Source of the DNA: an uncultured Bacteroidia bacterium
GTDB lineage: Bacteria > Bacteroidota > Bacteroidia > NS11-12g > UBA9320
Assembly (NCBI GenBank): GCA_943787465.1
Contig: CALSMN010000005.1
Coordinates: 247,480-311,479, forward strand
Direction of reading: 5' to 3'
DNA: 64,000 nt
Positions 1 through 10,358 of this stretch are shown here, one piece after another. The stretch's first letter is position 1. Every line of letters begins with the position of its first letter. A program made the position numbers and the translations under genes. The notes under the pieces are model-generated. The model was not told the origin of the DNA. It saw nothing but the letters and a program-made list of their open reading frames with translations, and did not search any database.

Positions 1-849
1 ACCAAAAAAGATATACTCGCATTTATCGCGAATAGTAAAACTGCCCCTCTATCAATGGCAGCAGAAGCAACAACAAGCCCAATTCCAGTTGTTTCATCAA
101 CCACATCAAAGCAAGATCAATCAGAGATTTCACTAAATAATGGCGATGAATTGATAGAAATGGATCGCATGCGAAAACTGATAGCCGACCATATGGTTAT
201 GAGCAAACACACATCACCTCATGTTACTTCTTTTGTGGAAGCTGATGTGACCAACCTTGTCAACTGGAGAAATAAAATAAAAGGGGATTTCAAAGCTCGT
301 GAAGGAGAGAACTTTACGTTTACTCCGATATTTATTGAAGCTATAGTAAAGGCCATCAAAGATTTTCCAATGATAAATATCTCCGTGAGTGGTGACAACA
401 TTATCAAACGTAAGAATATTAATATTGGTATGGCTGCCGCTTTACCTAGTGGAAATCTGATTGTACCTGTCATCAAAAATGCTGACTTTATGAACCTTAC
501 AGGGCTTGCCAAAACAGTGAATGATTTGGCCAATCGAGCTAGAATTAATAAATTAACTCCAGATGAAATCCAAGGAGGAACCTATACCGTGACTAATGTT
601 GGCACATTTGGCAATGTATTAGGAACACCTATAATAAATCAACCTCAAGTTGCTATTATGGCAATGGGAGCAATTGTCAAAAAGCCTGCTGTTATTGAGA
701 CAGAACACGGTGATTTAATTGGTATTCGTCATAAAATGTTCTTATCTCACTCATACGACCATAGAGTTGTAGATGGTGCATTGGGAGGAATGTTTGTTCG
801 AAAAGTAGCTGATTATCTAGAGCAATGGGATACCGATAGAGAAGTTTAA
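1..849 (+). CDS. Dihydrolipoamide acyltransferase (E2) of a 2-oxoacid dehydrogenase complex, 5' partial (continues upstream of window)
   Basis: Frame is open from base 1 (TKKDILAFI, typical of the E3-binding domain); catalytic-domain motif SYDHRVVDGA near C-terminus. Confidence 0.92.
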   Translation, partial: TKKDILAFIANSKTAPLSMAAEATTSPIPVVSSTTSKQDQSEISLNNGDELIEMDRMRKLIADHMVMSKHTSPHVTSFVEADVTNLVNWRNKIKGDFKAREGENFTFTPIFIEAIVKAIKDFPMINISVSGDNIIKRKNINIGMAAALPSGNLIVPVIKNADFMNLTGLAKTVNDLANRARINKLTPDEIQGGTYTVTNVGTFGNVLGTPIINQPQVAIMAMGAIVKKPAVIETEHGDLIGIRHKMFLSHSYDHRVVDGALGGMFVRKVADYLEQWDTDREV

Positions 850-860
850 ATCCTAAATTT

Positions 861-1610
861 ATGAAAAGCGTAATTCTCATTCCTTGTAGACTAGAATCTA
901 CTCGATTTCCTAACAAACCACTTGCATTGATTCAAAATAAACGAATGATACAATGGGTATATGAAGCCGCAGAAAAAAGTGACGCAACTGATGTTTTTGT
1001 GATTACCGATAGTGACGAAATCATGAAAGCTGTATCCTCTTTTGATGGACAGGCTATTCTTACTACATCCGAACCCCAAAATGGAACAGAACGTTGTGAA
1101 GAGGCAATTGAAATTCTCAGTTCAGGTGGTGAAGACTACGATGTTATTCTGAATATCCAAGGAGATGAACCTCTCATTTCTCCTCAAGATATTAATCGAC
1201 TATTATACCTATTTGAGGAGGAAGATATAGACATTGGTACATTTATTCAACCTATCACTGGTGAACATGATTACCTCAACCCCAATGTAGTTAAAGCTAT
1301 TCCTACATCTTTTGATGAAGGATTCTGTGACATTTGCTATTTTAGTAGGTCTCCTATCCCTTATATGGATATATTTAAACCTGATATAGCCTTCAAACAT
1401 ATAGGTATATATGGTTTTACAGCTACTGCATTTGAGGAAATGAAAAATCTAGATCAATCTATCTTAGAGAAATCAGAACGACTAGAACAATTGCGTTGGC
1501 TTCAAAATCATCTGGTTATTTCTGCTATAGTCACAGAAAATGCAATGCATGGCGTTGACACTCCTGAAGATTTAATAGCTGTTGAAAACATATTGAAATC
1601 ACAGAATTAA
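861..1610 (+). CDS. kdsB: 3-deoxy-manno-octulosonate cytidylyltransferase
   Basis: N-term IPCRLESTRFPNKPLALI, NIQGDEPLI motif. Confidence 0.95.
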   Translation: MKSVILIPCRLESTRFPNKPLALIQNKRMIQWVYEAAEKSDATDVFVITDSDEIMKAVSSFDGQAILTTSEPQNGTERCEEAIEILSSGGEDYDVILNIQGDEPLISPQDINRLLYLFEEEDIDIGTFIQPITGEHDYLNPNVVKAIPTSFDEGFCDICYFSRSPIPYMDIFKPDIAFKHIGIYGFTATAFEEMKNLDQSILEKSERLEQLRWLQNHLVISAIVTENAMHGVDTPEDLIAVENILKSQN

Positions 1611-1726
1611 GGATTCACCCAAAAGCACTTTCTTTAAAGTACTTTTGTAAACCGTACACTAACGGAGAGTATTTCGCAAAATTTATGCGTTATTATTTCC
1701 TTTATGGACACCAATAACATAAATAA

Positions 1727-3331
1727 ATGGACACAAAATACGTATTTGTTACCGGTGGCGTAACATCATCTCTAGGAAAAGGAATCATTTCCGCTTCACT
1801 TGCCAAACTTCTTCAACGAAGAGGCTACCGTGTGACGATTCAAAAATTTGATCCCTACTTGAATGTAGATCCTGGAACCATGAATCCATATGAACATGGC
1901 GAATGCTATGTAACCGATGATGGCGCTGAAACAGATTTAGATTTAGGCCATTATGAACGATTTTTAAATGTTCCTACCTCTCAAGCCAATAATGTAACTA
2001 CTGGACGTGTATACCAGACTGTGATTGATAATGAACGTGAAGGTAGATATCTTGGAAAAACTGTTCAAATCATACCCCATGTTACCGATGAAATTCAACG
2101 AAGAATGAAAATTTTGGGTGAGAGTGGGGATTTTGATATTGTAATTACAGAATTGGGTGGTACCGTAGGTGACATAGAATCACTTCCTTATGTGGAATCC
2201 GTTAGACAACTTAAACGAAAATTAAGTGCCGATGATTCTGTTGTCATTCATCTTACATTAATCCCGTATCTATCTGCAGCGGGTGAACTGAAAACAAAAC
2301 CTACTCAACACTCTGTTCAAAAGCTATTAGAAGCTGGTGTACAACCTGATATTTTGGTGTGTAGAACAGAACGTAAATTGTCGACTGAAGTACGAAAGAA
2401 AATATCGCTCTTCTGTAATGTTAATCAAAATGCAGTCATTGAAAGTATCGATGTAGAAACGATCTATGATGTGCCTTTGATGATGGAAAAAGAGAAACTA
2501 GACAAGGTCGTCTTAGCAAAACTCCGACTCCCAACAGGCACAGAAGCAAATCTAGAAAGTTGGAAAGATTTTTTATTCAAACTAAAACATCCGAAAAATG
2601 AGGTTAATATTGGTCTAATTGGAAAATATGTTGAACTTCCAGACGCATATAAATCCATCAATGAAGCTTTTATTCATGCTGGAGCCGTAAATGAATGTAA
2701 GGTAAATTTAACGCATATATCCTCAGAAAATATTACTTCTGATAATGTTAAAGAACGTCTCAGAGGGCTAGATGGCGTGTTAGTTGCACCTGGTTTTGGT
2801 GACAGAGGAATTGAAGGAAAAATAACCACAATTCAATATTTACGCACAAATAAAATACCTTTTTTCGGCATTTGCCTTGGAATGCAGTGTGCCGTAATTG
2901 AGTTTGCTAGAAATGTAATTGGGTTAAAAAAAGCTCACAGCTCCGAAATGATCGCTACTCAAGAAGCTGTTATTGATCTAATGGAGAGCCAAAAAGATGT
3001 TCGTAAAAAAGGAGGGACAATGCGTCTTGGGGCGTATGCATGTAAACTAAAAAAAGGTTCTCGTGCATTCAATGCGTATGGTAAACAAATGATTTCTGAA
3101 CGACACAGACACAGATACGAATTTAATAACGCATATCTCCAAGATTTTGAGTCTAACGGTATGGTTGCCACAGGAATGAACCCTGATAATAACTTGGTAG
3201 AAGTTGTAGAAATACCAGACCATCCATGGTTTGTTGGCGTGCAATACCACCCAGAGCTAAAGAGTACCGTAGATATCCCCCACCCTTTATTTGTACGCTT
3301 TGTCAAAGCAGCTATAGAACAACAAGGATAA
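1727..3331 (+). CDS. pyrG: CTP synthase
   Basis: [18 protein letters not shown]-terminus, GICLGMQ glutaminase motif. Confidence 0.98.
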   Translation: MDTKYVFVTGGVTSSLGKGIISASLAKLLQRRGYRVTIQKFDPYLNVDPGTMNPYEHGECYVTDDGAETDLDLGHYERFLNVPTSQANNVTTGRVYQTVIDNEREGRYLGKTVQIIPHVTDEIQRRMKILGESGDFDIVITELGGTVGDIESLPYVESVRQLKRKLSADDSVVIHLTLIPYLSAAGELKTKPTQHSVQKLLEAGVQPDILVCRTERKLSTEVRKKISLFCNVNQNAVIESIDVETIYDVPLMMEKEKLDKVVLAKLRLPTGTEANLESWKDFLFKLKHPKNEVNIGLIGKYVELPDAYKSINEAFIHAGAVNECKVNLTHISSENITSDNVKERLRGLDGVLVAPGFGDRGIEGKITTIQYLRTNKIPFFGICLGMQCAVIEFARNVIGLKKAHSSEMIATQEAVIDLMESQKDVRKKGGTMRLGAYACKLKKGSRAFNAYGKQMISERHRHRYEFNNAYLQDFESNGMVATGMNPDNNLVEVVEIPDHPWFVGVQYHPELKSTVDIPHPLFVRFVKAAIEQQG

Positions 3332-3354
3332 TACAGCATCAAGAAAGAGGAAAT

Positions 3355-4488
3355 TCACTTTTCTTGTTTCCTGAAACAAACCATGTACATCCCATCTGAT
3401 TTTTGATGTATCCCATCAAAACATATTTCTTCTTGAAGTATCAATTGAAATTGATCTAACATCCACCTTTTTATGGCTGTATTTTCTTGTTCAAATACCG
3501 AACATGTTAAATAATAAAACAACCCTCCTTCCTTTAAAAAAGGTAAGCTATTTTGAATGATTTTTTTTTGCCTTTGCGAATACTCTTGGATACTATCATA
3601 ATCAAAATAGTTGAAATGTTCTGGATTTCTAAACCAGGTTCCACTCCCACTACATGGAACATCTGCAATTATTACATCAAAAAAATGATGATGAATGAGA
3701 TCGTTCCCCTCAAAAGATAATTGAGTCATGGCCTGAGTGGCGTCTAACATACTGAAACTTGCTTTGTAATGCATGGATTGTAGTCTGGATTGAGCATTCT
3801 TTAAAATTGAACTGCGTATATCCGTGAGATAAAAATCACCCTTTCGGTCATAACTTAGGTTTAGACTTTTTCCTCCAGAACCACAACAAACATCCCATAC
3901 TTTATCATTTTCTTGAATAGATATTTGACTGCACAAATATTGGGATGATAAATCTTGAACTTGAATTTGTGTAGACAATTCCGTGTCCAATTTAATATCT
4001 TTCGTTCCACACAAACCCAACTTACCTTGTTCTTTACTCCAGTGATCTTTTGCCCAATTTTTAGGTCTGAAATTTTGATTAGTTGCTTCATTATAATGCT
4101 TGAATTCATCCATCAAAAAATCTGACCGGTAAAAAGACACAGAATTGCCTATCTGTTTTGCTATGTATTCTCCTCTTTGATTCGAATGATCTTCATCTAT
4201 TTGATCAAAACACCCTAACTCCTCAACAAGGTTATTCCAGTCAGAGAGATTATCTATGTCTAACGTGAGCATACTAAGCAAAAGTCCCTCTGATATTTCT
4301 AATGATTCCATCTGAAGACCACATCTAAAATAGTGGTAACAGATCTCCGAAATAGCTTTGCGATCTTTCGAACCATACTTTTTATGCTGTTTGAAATACG
4401 ATTTAATAAAAACATGAAAAGGTGTTGGATAGGCATAAGACTTGAGAAGCTGAAGAGCAGAATAATACCTAGACCTTAAATACTTCAA
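3355..4488 (-). CDS. RsmB/NOP family class I SAM-dependent RNA (m5C) methyltransferase
   Basis: VCCGSGGKSLNL SAM motif, PCSGSGTWFRNPE and TCSV motifs with the two conserved Cys. Confidence 0.88.
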   Translation of the reverse strand: MKYLRSRYYSALQLLKSYAYPTPFHVFIKSYFKQHKKYGSKDRKAISEICYHYFRCGLQMESLEISEGLLLSMLTLDIDNLSDWNNLVEELGCFDQIDEDHSNQRGEYIAKQIGNSVSFYRSDFLMDEFKHYNEATNQNFRPKNWAKDHWSKEQGKLGLCGTKDIKLDTELSTQIQVQDLSSQYLCSQISIQENDKVWDVCCGSGGKSLNLSYDRKGDFYLTDIRSSILKNAQSRLQSMHYKASFSMLDATQAMTQLSFEGNDLIHHHFFDVIIADVPCSGSGTWFRNPEHFNYFDYDSIQEYSQRQKKIIQNSLPFLKEGGLFYYLTCSVFEQENTAIKRWMLDQFQLILQEEICFDGIHQKSDGMYMVCFRKQEK

Positions 4489-4489
4489 A

Positions 4490-5629
4490 TTAGTTTATAT
4501 TTTCAGCTATGAATTCACCTTCTATCAATCGATAAATACCCGTGTATTGATTGTGATAGCAGGAATTTGTTTTTTTAAATGTAAAATCAGTATCCGAATA
4601 TGTTATTTGTTTATTTGTAATAAAAAGCGGAAAATATGAGCCAAAGGCATTCAAAATTTCAGCTGCAAATAATAAATGATCATATCCCATGTAAGAATAA
4701 GATGATGGATCATCTCTATAGTTTTCTCTGTAAGACTGTCTCATCTTATTGGATATGGGGTGTACTACTTGAGATTTGTGAGTAGTAACAAATACTATAT
4801 GTAGATTTTCCCATTGTTTATGATCTACATCGGTAAAATCCATTAATCGATCTGATCCAACCAAAACAACCTTTTCTTGGAAGGCTTGTAATCCAGTAAC
4901 TGAATAATTTATTTTAATTTTATCCAATGAGGTATGTACGATAAATGATGGACTATTTATGAATGAACTCCAAGGTATGGTTGTACTATACTTGATTTCA
5001 CGTATAGGAATATTTTGTTGTTTACATACTGCAACTATAGCATTACCAAAATTTTTGTCATAAGAACCACCATCACGGATAATCATAAATTTACGATTAC
5101 CATGGTGCTTTTTGTAATAATTAACCATGGTATTGGCTTGCAGATAATGTGTAGAATTTAGGTTAAATACAAAAGGATTAAATGCTACAGTAGTTGTATA
5201 ATTCGTAAAAGGAAGAAAAAGGGGAATTTGATGTTCTTTACAAAACTCTGCAGCCATATGAACTTGATCATCACTGGTTGGACCAATGATAAGATCCATG
5301 TTTTTCAGTGCAGGTCTAGCTAAGATTAATCTCAGTTTTGAGGTATCATTATCCGTATCTAAAACCAGAATATTATATGCCACATTGAAGCTATCTATCT
5401 GTTTTAATGCTATTTTCATTCCTTGATAGTAGGAAAGCATGACATTCTTTCTTTTTTTATCAATAACACTATTTGTTAAATCACAATGAAAGGGAAGAAG
5501 TATAGCTATCTGGTATACTTTTTTAGAACTAACTTGAGTAACCTCATTGGAATATTCATGTGCATTAGTCTGTGTAAATAGACACAAGAAAACAAACAAC
5601 CATAGGGTTGTTAGCTTACTCCCACTCAA
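4490..5629 (-). CDS. Periplasmic substrate-binding-like protein (type I PBP / branched-chain amino acid-binding fold) with signal peptide
   Basis: ORF 4490..5668; [11 protein letters not shown]...[20 protein letters not shown] typical of type I periplasmic-binding fold. A TTG at 5629 gives a compact signal peptide ([23 protein letters not shown]); the listed ATG at 5668 would overlap guaA by 53 bp. Confidence 0.7.
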   Translation of the reverse strand: MSGSKLTTLWLFVFLCLFTQTNAHEYSNEVTQVSSKKVYQIAILLPFHCDLTNSVIDKKRKNVMLSYYQGMKIALKQIDSFNVAYNILVLDTDNDTSKLRLILARPALKNMDLIIGPTSDDQVHMAAEFCKEHQIPLFLPFTNYTTTVAFNPFVFNLNSTHYLQANTMVNYYKKHHGNRKFMIIRDGGSYDKNFGNAIVAVCKQQNIPIREIKYSTTIPWSSFINSPSFIVHTSLDKIKINYSVTGLQAFQEKVVLVGSDRLMDFTDVDHKQWENLHIVFVTTHKSQVVHPISNKMRQSYRENYRDDPSSYSYMGYDHLLFAAEILNAFGSYFPLFITNKQITYSDTDFTFKKTNSCYHNQYTGIYRLIEGEFIAENIN

Positions 5630-7142
5630 TAGTTGCTGGGGGTTTGGAACTGATGTCATAAACAACACGGTTTATACCTTTAACTTGATTTATTATTTTA
5701 TTACTCACTGACGCAAGAAAAGAATGCGGCAAATCTGCCCAATCAGCAGTCATTCCATCCACAGATGTAACGGCTCTCAAAGCTATTACATTTTCATACG
5801 TTCTTTCATCACCCATTACTCCAACGGATTGAATAGGCAAAAATATTGCACCAGCTTGCCAAATATCGTGATAAAATCCTTGATTTTTTAATTCTTGTAT
5901 GAAAATAGCATCTGCTTCTTGTAATGTAGCAATATTTTGCTTGTGGATTGATCCAATGATTCGGATAGCTAATCCTGGCCCAGGGAAAGGATGTCTTTCA
6001 AGAATAACAGGAGGAACATCCAGTTCTGCGCCAATCCTTCGAACTTCGTCTTTAAACAGAAGGCGTAAAGGCTCAGCAAGTTTTAAATCCATATCTTCGG
6101 GCAATCCTCCTACATTATGATGGGATTTTATGGTAGCAGAAGGACCATTGACTGAAACTGATTCAATAACATCTGGATAAATCGTCCCTTGTCCCAACCA
6201 TTTTGCATCTGATATTTTGGAAGCCTCTTGGTCAAATACTTCAATAAAGGTATTACCTATGATTTTTCGTTTGGTTTCAGGATCTGAAATTCCAGACAAT
6301 CGATCGATGAAAAGTTCAGAAGCATCTACCCCTATCACATTAAGACCTAGACCTTGATAGGCCTCCAGTACATCCCTATATTCATCTTTTCGTAAAACTC
6401 CATTATTTACAAAAATACCAATCAAGTTATCTCCGATTGCTCGGTGCAAAATATAGGCAGCTACAGAGCTGTCTACACCTCCAGATAATCCCATGATAAC
6501 TTTATCTGATCCTATTAAATCCTTATAATAAGCCACACTTTCTGTAACAAAATGAGCAGGTGTCCAGTCACCGGTACAACCACAAATTAGCTTGGTGAAG
6601 TTATCTAACAAAAGCTTACCATCGATACTATGACTTACTTCTGGATGAAATTGGACGGCATATATGTTACGGTGGTTAAATTTATAGGCAGCTACAGGAA
6701 TAGAATTGGTCTTGGCTAGAACAGTTGTATCATTGGGCATATCAAGAATCGTATCACCATGGCTCATCCATACTTGACTACCATTCTCTATTCCTTGAAA
6801 CAAGTTATCATCTTGTTGAATAGTGATATTTGCTCGACCATATTCTCTGTGTGTTGATTTTTGGACAGATCCACCATTGGATGCAACAAGAAACTGAGCA
6901 CCATAACATAATCCTAAAACAGGAATAGATAAATTCATGACATCTAATTCTGCAATGGGTGCATTATCCTCTGTGACAGAAGAAGGACTCCCTGATAAAA
7001 TTATACCTTTAATTTGATCCGTAATTTCAGGAAGATGATTAAATGGATGTATTTCGCAATAAATATTAGATTCTCTAATTCTACGGGCAATTAGCTGAGT
7101 GAATTGAGATCCATAATCTACAATTAGGATTTGCTCGTGCAT
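5616..7142 (-). CDS. guaA: GMP synthase (glutamine-hydrolysing)
   Basis: [41 protein letters not shown]-term PPATIEWE. Confidence 0.98.
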   Translation of the reverse strand: MHEQILIVDYGSQFTQLIARRIRESNIYCEIHPFNHLPEITDQIKGIILSGSPSSVTEDNAPIAELDVMNLSIPVLGLCYGAQFLVASNGGSVQKSTHREYGRANITIQQDDNLFQGIENGSQVWMSHGDTILDMPNDTTVLAKTNSIPVAAYKFNHRNIYAVQFHPEVSHSIDGKLLLDNFTKLICGCTGDWTPAHFVTESVAYYKDLIGSDKVIMGLSGGVDSSVAAYILHRAIGDNLIGIFVNNGVLRKDEYRDVLEAYQGLGLNVIGVDASELFIDRLSGISDPETKRKIIGNTFIEVFDQEASKISDAKWLGQGTIYPDVIESVSVNGPSATIKSHHNVGGLPEDMDLKLAEPLRLLFKDEVRRIGAELDVPPVILERHPFPGPGLAIRIIGSIHKQNIATLQEADAIFIQELKNQGFYHDIWQAGAIFLPIQSVGVMGDERTYENVIALRAVTSVDGMTADWADLPHSFLASVSNKIINQVKGINRVVYDISSKPPATIEWE

Positions 7143-7152
7143 GATAATGCTG

Positions 7153-7160
7153 CAAAGATA
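7153..7160 (-). promoter_or_regulatory. -7 box TATCTTTG, 10 nt from guaA ATG
   Basis: CAAAGATA on + strand; start at 7142. Confidence 0.5.
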
Positions 7161-7224
7161 AAATAAGCAGTAAGCATCTGTTAGGCAAGATTACTCAAGT
7201 TATAAACACACTTTTTGTTCTTTT

Positions 7225-7923
7225 TTAAGCTATTGCATTTATAAATTTATAGCCGACACCCCTTAATGAAATAAAAAATTTTGGATTTTTTTGATCTTCT
7301 TCAAAGTAGCGTCTAAATGCTAAGATGAAATTGTCAATGGTTCGTGTACTCGGATAAACTGTATATCCCCACACCGTTTGTAATATACGCTCTCTACTCA
7401 CTACCTCGCCTTCATTTTCGATGAGTAATTTTAAGAGCAATGCTTCTTTATTGGTAAGTGTAAATCTACCTGCTCTACCCACGGCTTCATAACTATCAAA
7501 AAATATCGTATTCGTTCCAAATGAGTATTCTACAAGTGCTTTTCTATCATTCGTTACAGAACGATTCAATAAATTACCAACACGAAGAATGAGTTCTTCA
7601 AGGTTGAATGGTTTTGTTAAATAATCATCACCCCCTTTTTTTAATCCCATGATTCGATCTTCTGATCTACTTTTGGCACTCAAGAACATGATAGGTATGG
7701 TTGAATTCTGTAATCGTATATTTTCGCAAACGTCAATACCATTTACAGAAGGAATCATAATGTCTAAAATAACCAAGTCAAAAGACTGTTCTTTAAACGT
7801 TGCTATAGCCTTAAGTCCGTCATTAACCAACACTGGCATATACCCTTCCAACTCTAAGTTTAATTTGATTCCATCAGCAATATCCCGTTCATCCTCTACT
7901 ACTAAAATTCGTTTTTTTGTCAT
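7225..7923 (-). CDS. OmpR-family DNA-binding response regulator
   Basis: ILVVEDERDIADGIK, LVILDIMIP receiver, winged-helix C-terminus (VWGYTVYPSTRTIDNFI). Confidence 0.94.
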   Translation of the reverse strand: MTKKRILVVEDERDIADGIKLNLELEGYMPVLVNDGLKAIATFKEQSFDLVILDIMIPSVNGIDVCENIRLQNSTIPIMFLSAKSRSEDRIMGLKKGGDDYLTKPFNLEELILRVGNLLNRSVTNDRKALVEYSFGTNTIFFDSYEAVGRAGRFTLTNKEALLLKLLIENEGEVVSRERILQTVWGYTVYPSTRTIDNFILAFRRYFEEDQKNPKFFISLRGVGYKFINAIA

Positions 7924-7987
7924 ATCCCGACCCCTTTAGATTTCCACAAAAATCAATATATTTTATTCTACAAAAGTCATATAAATG

Positions 7988-9118
7988 TCAAGGTAGAAAA
8001 ATCTTGAATTCAGTACCTTTATTTATTTCAGATACCACTTCTACCCTACCTTGATGCTTTTCTATGGCTTGTTTCACAATGAATAATCCAAGTCCAGTAC
8101 CTTTGGCTATTCGGGTTTCTTCGTCTTGTACCCTGTAAAATTTCTTGAATATATTTTTCAAATCTTTTTTTCGTATACCTATTCCCTGATCTTTAATGGA
8201 TAATACCTTCCACTTACCCTCTTGTTTTAAAGAAACCTCAATGGGATTATTTCCGGAGTATTTGAACCCATTTTCAATCAAGTTATTGATGACCATACGC
8301 AGGATGAAATCATCGCCTTGTACCGAAATACGATTGGCAATTTCTGCCCTAATTTCGCCATTAATCGATTGATTTTGAATACTATTTCGAATCAATTCGC
8401 TCCAATTCACAGTCTCTAAATTATAGGAGTAAGCATTGCTCTCGATCTGCATAGCTGTCAACATATTTTCCGCTAATTCTTCTAATCGATAGGTACTTTG
8501 AATGCTCCTATCTACCAATTCGGATTGTTTGGTGATTTCAATTTTGGGATGCTTACTTGTTTCTAGCATGAGTCGAATGGCAGCAATCGGTGTTTTAAAC
8601 TCATGTGTTACGGATAACAAAAAATTGTTTTGTTGTTTATTTAGCTTGTAAATCCTATCCAAACTACTCAATACGCCATATATACCCAACCCTACTAAAA
8701 ATAGAAGTAAAATACTCTGATACACCCAAATTTTTTGCTGAGCCAACCTTTCTCGGTCAAGAATCTCTATTTGCATCGGATTAATGGCCAATTGAATTAA
8801 TTTTACTTGCGGTGATGCATATACATAACTTACCGTATAATGGTGCTTAAATTGACGTTGAACAAAGGTATTTAACAGATCTTCATTGATATTCATTTCT
8901 AATTTTTTGAGTCTATAGGTCACCTGTGGTGTCATGCCCAACTCCTTATTTTTTGCTTTTTCTATGACTTGAAGTGTACACGCATTGAGGCCCGCTCTAA
9001 GAACGTCTTTCTTCAACTGAAAATCAGTATTTGACGAATTCAATAAAGAGAATGTGAGCCAGACAAATGCTGACAAAATGTAAACAATAACAAAAATCAA
9101 GAGTACTTTTAACCGCAT
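7988..9118 (-). CDS. Sensor histidine kinase, partner of the 7225..7923 regulator
   Basis: Two N-terminal TM segments, H-box SVTHEFKTPIAAI, GTGLGLFIVKQ G-box. Confidence 0.94.
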   Translation of the reverse strand: MRLKVLLIFVIVYILSAFVWLTFSLLNSSNTDFQLKKDVLRAGLNACTLQVIEKAKNKELGMTPQVTYRLKKLEMNINEDLLNTFVQRQFKHHYTVSYVYASPQVKLIQLAINPMQIEILDRERLAQQKIWVYQSILLLFLVGLGIYGVLSSLDRIYKLNKQQNNFLLSVTHEFKTPIAAIRLMLETSKHPKIEITKQSELVDRSIQSTYRLEELAENMLTAMQIESNAYSYNLETVNWSELIRNSIQNQSINGEIRAEIANRISVQGDDFILRMVINNLIENGFKYSGNNPIEVSLKQEGKWKVLSIKDQGIGIRKKDLKNIFKKFYRVQDEETRIAKGTGLGLFIVKQAIEKHQGRVEVVSEINKGTEFKIFLP

Positions 9119-9147
9119 TGTCTTAAAATTGATGGCAAATTACAGCT

Positions 9148-9396
9148 ATGTCTGCAAAAAATGACCATTTATCAAAAATTTCGCTCCGGGAGTTAAGCCT
9201 TCACAATGGTCAAGATAAAGACCGAATATGGGTCGCTTACCAAAACAAAGTGTATGATGTGACCGCTAGCCGATTATGGAAAAATGGTAAACATTACGAA
9301 CATTGGGCTGGACAAGATTTGACAGCTGAGTTGGCTGATGCTCCTCACGGCATGGGAGTTTTTGATCGGTTTGAGTGCATTGGCATCTTGGAATAA
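9148..9396 (+). CDS. Small cytochrome b5-like heme-binding domain protein
   Basis: YQNKVYDVTASRLWKNGKHYEHWAGQDLT, typical cyt b5-like fold motif. Confidence 0.85.
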   Translation: MSAKNDHLSKISLRELSLHNGQDKDRIWVAYQNKVYDVTASRLWKNGKHYEHWAGQDLTAELADAPHGMGVFDRFECIGILE

Positions 9397-9512
9397 CGAT
9401 TTTTTTTACTTTTTGTATAAAAATCATATCCAAATGTGATATAGCTGCTGGATATGGGCATCAAACTCCCCCACGATGCAATCCCACTTGGAATACCTAC
9501 CTTTGCCACTGT

Positions 9513-10358
9513 ATGCAAATTGGTAAAACCCATACTTTAAAAGCAGCCCGAACTACAGAAAACGGATGCTATCTGATGGATGCCGCTGGAAATGAAGTGC
9601 TGCTGCCCAATATTTATGTTCGAGAAGATTTAAAATTAGGCGACGAAATTTCTGTTTTTGTTTATTTAGATAATGAGGAACGTCCAGTAGCTACCACCCT
9701 AAAACCACGTATAACTTTGGATCATTTTGCCTTTTTAGAGGTGAAAGATGTCAACAAAGCTGGAGCTTTCATGGATATGGGAGTTGTAAAACAGCTATTA
9801 GTACCGTACAGTGAGCAACCTGTCAAAATGGAAGTAGGTGAATGGTATGTTGTATTTTGCTTGCTCGATGAACAAACCGAACGATTAATTGGCTCAGCCA
9901 TGATTGACGATTTTCTTTTTACAGAAGGAATCGATTTTGAAGAAGGCGATGAAGTCAATGTGCTGTTCTACAAACGATCTGAGTTGGGGATGAATGCAAT
10001 TATCAATAATCAATTTCAAGGCCTGGTTTTTGAATCAGATATCCATCAAAATATTCGAATCGGTGATCAACGTAAGGCCTATGTGAAAACGATTAGAACG
10101 GACGGAAAAATAGATATCACCCTTTTACCCCAGGGGTATCAAAATGTCATTGATAAGACCACTCAAATCGTGTTGGATATCTTAACAAAACACAATGGTT
10201 TCTTCACGTATACCGATAAAAGCAACCCAGAAGAAATACGTAAAACATTTGGAATGAGTAAAAAGACATTCAAAAAAGCATTGGGTAATTTATACAAGCA
10301 AAAAAGGGTACAATTAGAAAAGAACGGTACGCGACTTATCTCAAAAACTGACCATTAA
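9513..10358 (+). CDS. cvfB: S1-like RNA-binding domain protein (CvfB family)
   Basis: ORF 9375..10358; preferred start ATG 9513 (MQIGKTHTLKA) since upstream residues are non-conserved-looking and overlap the cyt b5 gene; S1-type domains plus C-terminal winged-helix region. Confidence 0.8.
   Translation: MQIGKTHTLKAARTTENGCYLMDAAGNEVLLPNIYVREDLKLGDEISVFVYLDNEERPVATTLKPRITLDHFAFLEVKDVNKAGAFMDMGVVKQLLVPYSEQPVKMEVGEWYVVFCLLDEQTERLIGSAMIDDFLFTEGIDFEEGDEVNVLFYKRSELGMNAIINNQFQGLVFESDIHQNIRIGDQRKAYVKTIRTDGKIDITLLPQGYQNVIDKTTQIVLDILTKHNGFFTYTDKSNPEEIRKTFGMSKKTFKKALGNLYKQKRVQLEKNGTRLISKTDH

Noticed and set aside
219-533. Antisense ORF of 104 aa inside the E2 gene
   Set aside because: Lies opposite a clearly conserved coding region; no recognisable motif
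2959-3342. Antisense ORFs (127 and 67 aa) inside pyrG
   Set aside because: Shadow ORFs of a highly conserved gene
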